64,000 nucleotides of DNA. Source: Slackia isoflavoniconvertens. GTDB lineage: Bacteria; Actinomycetota; Coriobacteriia; Coriobacteriales; Eggerthellaceae. The DNA is taken from assembly GCF_003725955.1 (NCBI RefSeq), contig NZ_QIBZ01000001.1:174939-238938 (forward strand), written 5' to 3'. Position numbers and translations under genes: made by a program. Positions within the stretch are counted from its first letter, which is position 1, and each line of letters begins with the position of its first letter. Below are positions 35,923 to 43,465 of the stretch, one piece after another. The notes beneath the pieces were generated by a model. That model worked only from the letters and a program-made list of their open reading frames with translations, ran no database searches and had not been told where the DNA came from.

Positions 35923-36789
35923 ATGACCAACGTTTTCCATACATATCACCCTGCAGTGGCGTTCGTCTTTTTGGCGAGCGCCCTTGCGCTGTCTATGGCG
36001 TGTCTGCATCCCGTGTTTACGGCCTTGTCGCTCGCGGGTGCCCTTGCGTGTTCGTGCGTGTGCCGAGGCGGTCGCGCCACGCTGCTGTCTCTTCGGTGGA
36101 TTGTTCCGTTGTGCCTGGTCGTTGCCGCAGCGAACCCGTTTTTCGTTGCATCGGGCTCAACCGAGCTGTTCCGCATAGGGCAGCGCGCCATCTATGCCGA
36201 AGCGCTTTTGTACGGCCTGTGCTCGGGCGGCATGTTCGCGTCGGTGTTTCTGTGGTTCGCGTCGTATTCCTCCTGCATGGATTCCGAAAACTCGCTCGCG
36301 CTGTTCGGAAACGCCGCGCCCGTCGTTACGCTCATGGTCTCGCAGGTTTTGCGTTTGGTGCCGCAATTCGTTTCGCGCGGCCGCGCCATCGCCGACGTGC
36401 AAGACGGCATGAGCGCCGCGGCGCCCCGCACGAAGAAAGATGCCGCGCAGGGACGCATGCGCATCGTGAGCGTGCTCATGGGGTGGGGCATGGAAGACGC
36501 CCTGGAGCGAAGCTGCGCCATGCGCGCATGCGGCTACGATTGCGGTGCGCGGCGCACGACATATGCTCGTTTTCGCCTGGGCGCATCTGACACCGCGGTG
36601 CTTGCTGCGGTGGCCGCCCTCGCGCTTGCAAGCGCGGTGTGCGCGTGGCTGGCGTTTTCTGGCTTCTCGTTTTATCCCGTGGTCGCGGGCGTCGCGCCGT
36701 TTTGGCTGTATCTTCCCTATGCGCTGCTTATGTTGGTGCCTCCGGCGTTGTGGCTGCGCGATTGGTTGCAATGGAGGTCGTGCGAATGA
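35923..36789 (+). CDS. ecfT: ECF transporter transmembrane (T) component
   Basis: Coupling membrane subunit of an energy-coupling-factor importer (288 residues). It has several hydrophobic helices and the cytoplasmic segment MEDALERSCAMRACGYDCG, the second of the conserved Ala-Arg-Gly-type motifs that grip the ATPases. It starts one base after the DUF4430 gene and overlaps ecfA by ATGA, so the operon is tightly coupled. It ends in TGA. Family assignment rests on fold, motif and operon partners. Confidence 0.85.
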   Translation: MTNVFHTYHPAVAFVFLASALALSMACLHPVFTALSLAGALACSCVCRGGRATLLSLRWIVPLCLVVAAANPFFVASGSTELFRIGQRAIYAEALLYGLCSGGMFASVFLWFASYSSCMDSENSLALFGNAAPVVTLMVSQVLRLVPQFVSRGRAIADVQDGMSAAAPRTKKDAAQGRMRIVSVLMGWGMEDALERSCAMRACGYDCGARRTTYARFRLGASDTAVLAAVAALALASAVCAWLAFSGFSFYPVVAGVAPFWLYLPYALLMLVPPALWLRDWLQWRSCE

Positions 36790-38285
36790 CGAACGAACAC
36801 AATACCGCGCCCGCCGTGGAAACGCGTGGGCTTGCGTTCGCATACCCTGCGGGCAGCGGCGAGCCCGCGTTTGAGATTTCGTGGCCCGACCTGCGCATTG
36901 ATCAAGGCGCTTTTTGCGTCGTGGTGGGTTCGACGGGTTCGGGCAAAACCACGCTCTTGCGCTCGTTGAAGCCCGAGCTTGTGCCTGCGGGCGCATATCG
37001 CGGCTGGGCACGCGTTTTGGGCCGTGTTGCAAGTGGGGAAGGCGTGCGGGGCGAGCAAGCGTTTACGGCGCTTGAGTCGGCGCAGTCGATTGGCTTCGTG
37101 ATGCAAGATCCCGCCGCGCAAATCGTATGCGACACGGTATGGCATGAGCTTGCGTTCGGGCTTGAAAACGTCGGCATGCCGCAAAATGAAATGCGCAGGC
37201 GTGTGGCCGAAGTCGCGCACTTCTTTGGCATTGAACCATGGGTGCGCAAGAAAACTGAAGACCTCTCGGGAGGCCAGAAGCAAATCGTGAACCTGGCCAG
37301 CGTACTGGCATTGCGTCCGCGCGTGCTGCTGCTCGACGAGCCCACGGCGCAGCTCGATCCGAATGCCGTGAAGCAGTTCTTGTTCCTTCTGGGCCGCGTG
37401 AATCGCGAGCTTGGCATTACCGTGGTCGTCGCGACGCATTCCCCTGAAGATGTTGAGGCGTATGCGACGCAGCGCATCGATTTAGATGCGTCGGGCGCTC
37501 CTGCGCCGCGCGAATTGGCAGAAGCGGCCCTTGCGCCCCGTTGGGAAGCGCGTGCGGCGGCATGTGCGCATGCCGATGCGGCGATTCGCGTTCGCGATGC
37601 ACATTTTCGCTTCGACCGCCGCGAGCCGTGGGTGCTGCGCGGCATCGATTTGAATATCGCGCGCGGTTGCGTGCATGCGCTCGTGGGCGGCAACGGCTGC
37701 GGTAAGACCACGCTTCTGCGCTGCCTGGCGGGCGTGTTGAAGCCGCAACGCGGCCATATCGACAACGCTCTAAGGTATTCCCAGGCCTTGCTTCCCCAAG
37801 ATCCGAAGGCGCTGTTTGTATGCGATTCGGTGCGCGAGGAGCTTATGGAGTGGTCGACTCGCTGCGGCTATGGGCAGCGTGAAGCCGTAGCTATGGCGCG
37901 GCGCTTCGGGCTTGAAAGCTTGGGAGTGCGCCACCCGTATGACCTTTCGGGCGGCCAGCAGCAAAAACTTGCGCTTGCGAAGCTTCTGCTCGCGAACCCC
38001 GAGGTGCTCTTTCTCGATGAGCCCACCAAGGGACTCGACCCGGCGTCGTGCGCCGATTTCTCCCGAACGGTGCGCGAGCTTGCCGATGAGGGCAAAACGA
38101 TCGTTTTCGTGACGCACGATCTTGATTTCGCGCTCGTCACGGCCGATTTCGTGTCGATGCCCTTCGATGGCGAAATAGCGTGCACCGAACCTGTTCAGGC
38201 GTTCTTTGCAAACAACATCGTCTATCGCCCGAACGCCGAAAGCCGCCTTTTCGGCGAAATTGCGGCAGAAGGCGGGCGTGCATAA
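36786..38285 (+). CDS. ecfA: ECF transporter fused double ATPase (EcfA-A')
   Basis: Two ABC ATPase domains in one 499-residue chain. Domain 1 has Walker A GSTGSGKTT, signature LSGGQKQ and Walker B VLLLDEPTAQLD. Domain 2 starts near residue 275, with GGNGCGKTT, LSGGQQQK and LFLDEPTKGLD. Both sites look intact. Fused A-A' ATPases replace the usual separate EcfA1/EcfA2 pair in many Actinobacteria. The ATG at 36786 overlaps the ecfT stop, and the stop overlaps the S-component start (TAATG). Confidence 0.92.
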   Translation: MTNEHNTAPAVETRGLAFAYPAGSGEPAFEISWPDLRIDQGAFCVVVGSTGSGKTTLLRSLKPELVPAGAYRGWARVLGRVASGEGVRGEQAFTALESAQSIGFVMQDPAAQIVCDTVWHELAFGLENVGMPQNEMRRRVAEVAHFFGIEPWVRKKTEDLSGGQKQIVNLASVLALRPRVLLLDEPTAQLDPNAVKQFLFLLGRVNRELGITVVVATHSPEDVEAYATQRIDLDASGAPAPRELAEAALAPRWEARAAACAHADAAIRVRDAHFRFDRREPWVLRGIDLNIARGCVHALVGGNGCGKTTLLRCLAGVLKPQRGHIDNALRYSQALLPQDPKALFVCDSVREELMEWSTRCGYGQREAVAMARRFGLESLGVRHPYDLSGGQQQKLALAKLLLANPEVLFLDEPTKGLDPASCADFSRTVRELADEGKTIVFVTHDLDFALVTADFVSMPFDGEIACTEPVQAFFANNIVYRPNAESRLFGEIAAEGGRA

Positions 38286-39178
38286 TGGGAGCGGCACACG
38301 GGAATGCCGGCGTTCACACTCGCATCGCGGCCGAAATCGTCGCCATTTTCGCCACGCCTGTTGTGTTGGCGGTGTGCGCCATCGCGAATTTCGAGCAGAC
38401 CGCCTTGCTCACGCTCGTCGTGGTGCTTGCGAGCATAGGTGTCTTTTTCGCGAGCTACGAGGCGTCGCGCCCCCGTCTGAGCGACATCATGCCCACGGTA
38501 GTGTTGGCCGCCCTTGCCGCAGCGGGCCGCATCCTGTTCGCGCCCATTCCCGATTTCAAACCGGTGAGCGCCATCGCGATTATCGCCGGCGTCGCATTCG
38601 GGCGTAAAAGCGGGTTCATGGTGGGTGCTTTAGCGGCGCTCGCTTCGAATTTCTTCTTCGGCCAAGGCCCGTGGACGCCGTGGCAAATGTATGCCTGGGG
38701 CTTGGTTGGCTATGGGGCCGGGTTGCTCGCGATGGTGCCTGCAAAGCGGCGGGCGGTGGAGTCGAAGGGCTCTTGCTGGGCTCGTAGCGGGGAAGCGCAC
38801 GGCATCGTGAGCGATTCAGCGTACCCTGTTGCGCCTGATGAAGAAACCGAAAGTGCCCTCTCATTGCCGTCTCGAGTGCGCATTGAGAAGGAAAACCGCG
38901 CCTTGGCCACTCGCCGCCTGATCGATGCGCATCCCACCATCGTGTACGCATACGGTTTTCTGGCTTGCCTCGGGTACGGCTTCATTCTGAATGCGTGGAG
39001 CATCTTGAGCTTCTTCCACGCTCAGGCGTCAGGATGGGCGGGCATCTTGGCGGTGTATGCGACGGCCCTGCCTTTCGATATCGTGCATGGCGTAGCGACG
39101 GTTGTGTTCTTGCTCGCTTTGTATGGCCCGTGGCGTCGCAAGCTCGAGCGCGTGCGCAGGAAGTTCGGTTTGGCGTAG
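38285..39178 (+). CDS. ECF transporter substrate-binding (S) component, probably for cobalamin or a precursor
   Basis: An integral membrane S-component of 297 residues. PTVVLAALAAAGRILFAPIPDFKP, AIIAGVAFGRKSGFMVGALAALASNFFFGQGPWTPWQMYAWGLVGYGAG and a second hydrophobic half (YAYGFLACLGYGFILNAW) resemble the CbrT/CblT-type B12-regulated S-components. A hydrophilic insert of about 60 residues (about 155-215) splits the two halves. The riboswitch and DUF4430 proteins in the same operon make cobalamin, cobinamide or dimethylbenzimidazole the likely substrate; this is inference from context. Confidence 0.8.
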   Translation: MGAAHGNAGVHTRIAAEIVAIFATPVVLAVCAIANFEQTALLTLVVVLASIGVFFASYEASRPRLSDIMPTVVLAALAAAGRILFAPIPDFKPVSAIAIIAGVAFGRKSGFMVGALAALASNFFFGQGPWTPWQMYAWGLVGYGAGLLAMVPAKRRAVESKGSCWARSGEAHGIVSDSAYPVAPDEETESALSLPSRVRIEKENRALATRRLIDAHPTIVYAYGFLACLGYGFILNAWSILSFFHAQASGWAGILAVYATALPFDIVHGVATVVFLLALYGPWRRKLERVRRKFGLA

Positions 39179-39244
39179 GAGCAGGCAATGCGGCGAATGC
39201 TCGCCACCGAAGCTCATGGCCGCCTTGCCTTGGCGTGCAAGGTG

Positions 39245-39290
39245 AGGCGCGTCCACGCGCCCCGTTTTCGAACGGGACTCTGAATATTCT
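39245..39290 (+). terminator. hairpins after the ECF operon
   Basis: GGCGCG-TCCA-CGCGCC and then CCCGTT-TTCG-AACGGG stand back to back. There is no long T-run, so intrinsic termination is uncertain; they may protect the transcript end. Confidence 0.35.
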
Positions 39291-39358
39291 TCTGTAATAT
39301 GCATTTTCTTGAATATGCTGTTATGACGTGCCTTCTTTCCTACATTCGTGCTTTAGTG

Positions 39359-39367
39359 TGCTAAACT
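39359..39367 (+). promoter_or_regulatory. extended -10 element before the NCS1 permease
   Basis: TGCTAAACT (TGN-extended -10) lies 40 bases before the ATG, in an AT-richer stretch. No -35 is obvious. Confidence 0.4.
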
Positions 39368-39406
39368 GCCCGAATTATTGCCCCGTATGGAAAGAAGGAA
39401 TTACCC

Positions 39407-40762
39407 ATGTCTTCTGAACAAGAAGCCATGAGCTTTGAGACCGAGGGCCTGTACGTTTCGGAATCGGAACGTCAGGGTTGGTGGTCAATCGCTCGCATTT
39501 GGATTGGCAACGGCTTCAATGTCTCTACGCTTATTACTGGTGCCGCGCTCGGCGCGGGCCTCACGTTGTTCGATAGTTTCTTGGCTGCGTTTATCGGCTT
39601 CGGCATTATCGTTGCCTATATGAGTTTCGTGGCTATGGAATCGGCCGATGTGGGACTTCCCACGGCGCCCCTTTCCACGGCGGCGCTCGGCAAGAAGGGC
39701 GGACGCTACATCGTTGGCTTCATCATGGGCGTGTCGCTCGTGGGCTGGTTCGGCGTGCAGGCGGCCGTGTGCGGCGCGTCGTTCTCGGTCGCTTTCGCCG
39801 ACCTTACGGGCTTCGAGATTCCTGTATGGATTTCCGCTGTCGTGCTTGGCGCGCTTATGCTCGCATCCGCGATTTACGGCTTCGATGGCGTGAAGTGGGT
39901 GAACACGGTTTCTGCTGTGCTGCTGTTCGTCATTTGCGTGTACGGCTTGGGCATTTCTATCGCGGGTACTGGCGCCGATTCCATTTTCAACTATGTGCCC
40001 GTCGAGGGCATGGGTTTGGCTGCTGGCATTAGCGTCTCCGTCGGCCTGTTTGCCGTAGGCGGTGCTAGCGTGGGAGACTTCACCCGTTACGCGAAAGACC
40101 GCAAAGCGGCCGTGGTTTCGAGCGTCGTTGGCGTGTGGCCGGTGAACATCCTTGTGCTCATGATGGGCGCTGTGCTCGCTATCGCCGTTCCTGAATCGGG
40201 CGGCGACATCACTATCGTGCTTTCGAGCATGGGCTTGGCACTTATTTCCGTGGTCGCCATCGTGGCTTCCACGTGGGCCGTAAACGTTGGTAACGCCTAT
40301 TCCGCCGGTTTGGCATTTACGGCCATGGCGGGCAAGGGCGAGGAATCGTACAAGCTCACCACGATGATCGCCGGTATTGTCGGCCTCGTCGCCGCTGCTG
40401 TGGGCATCATGGATTACTTCACCACGTTTCTTACGTTCCTTTCGGCCATGGTCCCCGCGCTCGCTGGCACCATGATTGCCGACTACTTCTTCATTCGCAA
40501 AGGCCGCCCCGAGAACTTCAAGCCTCTCGAGGGCATCTCGGCGCCGGGCGTCGTGAGCTTCGCGGTGGGCGCCGTGTTTGCCATGGTGACGGGCGGCACG
40601 TTCGTGGGCACGCCGCTCGAAATGCTCGATTTCCCGCTGTTTATTGGACCTGTGAACGGCATTGTCGTTTCCATGATTTTGTACGTGATTATCTACAAAG
40701 CCATGAAGTTGCCTGCATTTGACGGTTCTATCGTGCTTTTCACGAAGAAGTCGGCTGAATAG
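39407..40762 (+). CDS. NCS1-family nucleobase/hydantoin permease (CodB-like)
   Basis: Twelve-helix secondary transporter of 451 residues. WWSIARIWIGNGFNVSTLITGAALGAGL at the N-terminus and VGLFAVGGASVGDFTRYAKDRKAA in the middle are typical of cytosine permease-like NCS1 carriers. A FFIRKGRPENF loop is near the C-terminus. AAAGAAGGAA precedes the ATG. It is followed by two DUF917 genes and a hydantoinase/oxoprolinase gene on the same strand. The likely cargo is therefore a hydantoin, thiohydantoin or related cyclic ureide rather than cytosine, but the substrate cannot be read directly. Confidence 0.88.
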   Translation: MSSEQEAMSFETEGLYVSESERQGWWSIARIWIGNGFNVSTLITGAALGAGLTLFDSFLAAFIGFGIIVAYMSFVAMESADVGLPTAPLSTAALGKKGGRYIVGFIMGVSLVGWFGVQAAVCGASFSVAFADLTGFEIPVWISAVVLGALMLASAIYGFDGVKWVNTVSAVLLFVICVYGLGISIAGTGADSIFNYVPVEGMGLAAGISVSVGLFAVGGASVGDFTRYAKDRKAAVVSSVVGVWPVNILVLMMGAVLAIAVPESGGDITIVLSSMGLALISVVAIVASTWAVNVGNAYSAGLAFTAMAGKGEESYKLTTMIAGIVGLVAAAVGIMDYFTTFLTFLSAMVPALAGTMIADYFFIRKGRPENFKPLEGISAPGVVSFAVGAVFAMVTGGTFVGTPLEMLDFPLFIGPVNGIVVSMILYVIIYKAMKLPAFDGSIVLFTKKSAE

Positions 40763-40786
40763 GGTAGTCTGGAACTACTACGCTAC

Positions 40787-40814
40787 AAGCCGCTCGCAAG
40801 GGCGGCTTTGCTTT
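40787..40814 (+). terminator. hairpin after the NCS1 permease (attenuating terminator)
   Basis: AAGCCGC (40787-40793) and GCGGCTT (40802-40808), then TGCTTT. Two further hairpins follow (GGTGCCCC/GGGGCACC at 40821-40839 and CCTGCCGC/GCGGCGGG near 40869-40887). The T-run is weak, so partial read-through into the DUF917 genes is likely. Confidence 0.5.
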
Positions 40815-40910
40815 AATCGGGGTGCCCCGCGGGGGCACCTGAAGGTAAGCGGCATATGTCGCAAAGTACCCTGCCGCGTGCGGCGGGGCTGAACTAGGAA
40901 GGGGGCTCGC

Positions 40911-42017
40911 GTGAGGAAAATCGGAATCGAAGATATCGACGACATCGCGCTTGGCTCATCGCTTTTGGGTTCGGGTGGCGGCGGCGATCCATATATGGGT
41001 CGCTTGGAGGCCATCGCAGCCGTGAAGAAGTATGGTCCGGTCGAGCTGCTTGACATTGACGAAGTGCCTGACACCTGGACCGTCGCGCCTATTTGCGGCG
41101 TCGGCGCTCCGAGCGTGTCGCTCGAGAAAGGCACGAACGGAGTCGAGTATCCCAAGGTTCGCGCCATGATGGAGCGCATACTTGGCCGCAAGCTCGATGC
41201 GTTTTTGCTTTCCGAGGCGGGCGGCATGAACTCCATGGTGCCTATTTCCGCCGCCGCTCGAGCGGGCCTGCCGCTCATTAACGCCGACGGCATGGGCCGC
41301 GCGTTTCCGGGCATTCAGCAAGACACGTTCACGCTGAACGGCGTGTCCACCAACCCCTTCATCATTGCCGATGAAAAGGGCAACTGCACGGTGCTCACGA
41401 CCATCAACAACGACTGGACCGAGGAAATCGGCCGTGAAATCACCACCGCATGCGGCGGCCAGGTGACTACGCTCGCATCTCCCATGAGCGGCGAGAAAAT
41501 GAAGACGAGCGTCGTCGTTGGCACAGTCGATTACGCGCAGAAGCTCGGCCGCATCATTCGTACGGCGACCGACGCCGACAATCCCGAGCAGTTCTTCCTC
41601 GGCGAAAGCGGGGCCTTCCGCTTCTTCAAGGGTAAAATCACCGACGTGCTGCGCGAAACGCGCGACGGCTTCAACTTCGGCCGCGTGACGCTTGAAGGCA
41701 TCGGTGAAGACAAGGGCAAGAAAGCCGTGGTCGAGTTCCAGAACGAGAACATCTACGCCGAGGTCGACGGCGAAATCGTGGCTACGGTGCCCGATCTTAT
41801 TTGTCTGGTCGATTCTGAGACGTTCGTGCCCATTACCACCGAGAACCTGAAATACGGCAAGCGCGCCCTCGTCGTTGGTCTGCCGTGCGATGCCGCATGG
41901 CGCACGCCTCGCGGCTTAGAACTCGCCGGCCCCGCGTGGTTCGGCTTGAAAGACGTCGAATATCGCCCCGTTGAGGAGCGTTACGCCGAGTTTTCGAAGG
42001 AGGAGAGCCATGCGTAA
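40911..42017 (+). CDS. DUF917-family protein (hydantoinase-associated), copy 1
   Basis: 368 residues. RKIGIEDIDDIALGSSLLGSGGGGDPYMG at the N-terminus, EAGGMNSMVPISAAARAGLPLINADGMGRAFPGIQ in the middle and GFNFGRVTLEGIGEDKGKKA late in the chain are typical of DUF917, which includes the S-methyl-thiohydantoin desulfurase domain. The GTG start follows GGAAGGGGG. It is about half identical to the next gene, so the two may be duplicates forming a heteromer. Together with the HyuA-like gene it probably opens or processes a cyclic amide; the exact reaction is unknown. Confidence 0.85.
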   Translation: MRKIGIEDIDDIALGSSLLGSGGGGDPYMGRLEAIAAVKKYGPVELLDIDEVPDTWTVAPICGVGAPSVSLEKGTNGVEYPKVRAMMERILGRKLDAFLLSEAGGMNSMVPISAAARAGLPLINADGMGRAFPGIQQDTFTLNGVSTNPFIIADEKGNCTVLTTINNDWTEEIGREITTACGGQVTTLASPMSGEKMKTSVVVGTVDYAQKLGRIIRTATDADNPEQFFLGESGAFRFFKGKITDVLRETRDGFNFGRVTLEGIGEDKGKKAVVEFQNENIYAEVDGEIVATVPDLICLVDSETFVPITTENLKYGKRALVVGLPCDAAWRTPRGLELAGPAWFGLKDVEYRPVEERYAEFSKEESHA

Positions 42018-43098
42018 AATCGGCATTTCCGATATCGAAGACATCGCTTTGGGCGCAGCGCTTTTGGGCGCGGGCGGCGGCGGCGACCCCTACATTGGCA
42101 AGTTGCTCGCCATTGGTGCCGTGAAGGAATGCGGTGAGGTGTCGCTCATCGACGTCGACGAGCTTTCTGACGACGACGTCGTTGTTCCCGTTGCAAGCGT
42201 GGGTGCTCCGACGATTCTCACCGAGAAGGGCGTGGGTTCCAACGAGTTCACCAAGCTTATCGATATGGTGGGTTCCTACTACGGCAAGAAAATCACGGCC
42301 ATCATGCCCATCGAGGCTGGCGGCGTGAACTCCATGTTGCCCATCGCCGCGGCAGCGCGCCTGGGCCTTCCCATGGTCGACGTCGACGGCATGGGTCGCG
42401 CGTTCCCCGAAATTCAAATGGTCACGTTCACCATTGGCGGTGTGTCGGCAAGCCCCATGCTCTTCATTGATGAAAAGGGCAACATGGGTCTTATGGAGAC
42501 CATCAACAACAAATGGGTCGAGAACATTTGCCGTGCCGGCTGCACCGCATGCGGCGGCAGCGTGGTGTCGACCGAGTACGTCATGACTGCCTCGCAGGTG
42601 CGCGAGTTCGGCGTGCGCGGCATCGTCACGCGCAGCCAGGAACTGGGCCGTGCGATTCGCGGCATCAAGAACTGCCCCGAGAATATGACGCCCGAAGAAT
42701 ACTTCTTCGACTACACCGGCGGCTTCCGCCTGTTCAAGGGCAAGATTGCCGACGTGCTGCGCGAGACCCGCGGCGGCTTCAACTTCGGCAAGGTCGTGCT
42801 CGAGGGCATCGGCGAAGACAAGGGCGGCCATGCGGAAGTCGATTTCCAGAATGAGAACCTGTGTGCGACGGTGAACGGCGAAATTCTTGCCACGACGCCC
42901 GACCTCATTTGCTTGGTCGACACCGAAACGTTCACGCCCGTGCCCACCGACGCGTTGAAGTACGGCAAGCGCGTGCTGGTCGTTGGCCTTCCGTGCTACC
43001 ACTTGTGGCGCACCGAGAAGGGCATTGAGCTGGTGGGACCGCGCTATTTCGGTCTGAATACCGATTACATCCCTGTCGAAGAGAGATGTAAGGGGTAG
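42010..43098 (+). CDS. DUF917-family protein (hydantoinase-associated), copy 2
   Basis: 362 residues, paralogous to the preceding gene: RKIGISDIEDIALGAALLGAGGGGDPYIG, EAGGVNSMLPIAAAARLGLPMVDVDGMGRAFPEIQ and GGFNFGKVVLEGIGEDKG. The ATG at 42010 lies inside the last codons of copy 1, with AAGGAGGAG just upstream, so the pair is translationally coupled. Retention of two full-length copies side by side suggests distinct subunits rather than redundancy. It is followed by a 367-bp structured gap before the HyuA-like gene. Confidence 0.85.
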   Translation: MRKIGISDIEDIALGAALLGAGGGGDPYIGKLLAIGAVKECGEVSLIDVDELSDDDVVVPVASVGAPTILTEKGVGSNEFTKLIDMVGSYYGKKITAIMPIEAGGVNSMLPIAAAARLGLPMVDVDGMGRAFPEIQMVTFTIGGVSASPMLFIDEKGNMGLMETINNKWVENICRAGCTACGGSVVSTEYVMTASQVREFGVRGIVTRSQELGRAIRGIKNCPENMTPEEYFFDYTGGFRLFKGKIADVLRETRGGFNFGKVVLEGIGEDKGGHAEVDFQNENLCATVNGEILATTPDLICLVDTETFTPVPTDALKYGKRVLVVGLPCYHLWRTEKGIELVGPRYFGLNTDYIPVEERCKG

Positions 43099-43274
43099 CG
43101 AATCCCGCCCGCGTATTCGATGCCGAGGGTTCCGCAAAACGCGGCGCGCCTAACGCTCGCTTTGCTCGCTTTGCGTTGCGCCTCGTTTTCTCAGTTTTTG
43201 AATAAAGAAGAGTGAGAAAAACGAAGTTTTGCTCCACCCTCGCCACCGAATACGCTGCATGTTTATTGTCCGTA
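43099..43274. other. structured intergenic region, left part
   Basis: No gene. AACGCTCGCTTTGCTCGCTT (43151-43170) is the reverse complement, with few changes, of the core inside the hairpin element to the right (43352-43380). Then CTCGTTTTCTCA and TGAGAAAAACGAAG form an inverted repeat (about 43186-43227). It looks like a second, damaged and inverted copy of the same element. Confidence 0.5.
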
Positions 43275-43423
43275 GGCCGCCCCTCGCGCCGCGCCTGTTT
43301 CGAAGCTTCGCATTTCTCAATCTTCTTTTTCTAGAATTGGAAATGCGAGGAGCGACGCATAGCGAGCAAAGCGAGCGGTAGGAGCTCCGCGCTTCGCGAA
43401 CAGGCGCGGCGCGAGGGGCGGCC
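43275..43423. repeat. large intergenic hairpin element, copy C
   Basis: Outer arms of 25 bases (43275-43299 and 43399-43423) are perfectly complementary. Inside lie a second inverted repeat (CGCATTTC/GAAATGCG) around a pyrimidine-rich loop (TCTTCTTTTTC) and a core GAGCGACGCATAGCGAGC. The order outer arm, inner arm, T-rich loop, inner arm, core, outer arm is the same as in the element at 50313-50459, although the arm sequences differ. Confidence 0.7.
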
Positions 43424-43465
43424 GGGCAGCAACGTTGAATGCAACTTGAAGAAAGTTGAGGAGAT

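Noticed and set aside
43099..43465. Insertion sequence in the gap between DUF917 and hydantoinase genes
   Set aside because: Long inverted repeats are present, but there is no transposase coding remnant and the span is too short; described instead as a palindromic element.
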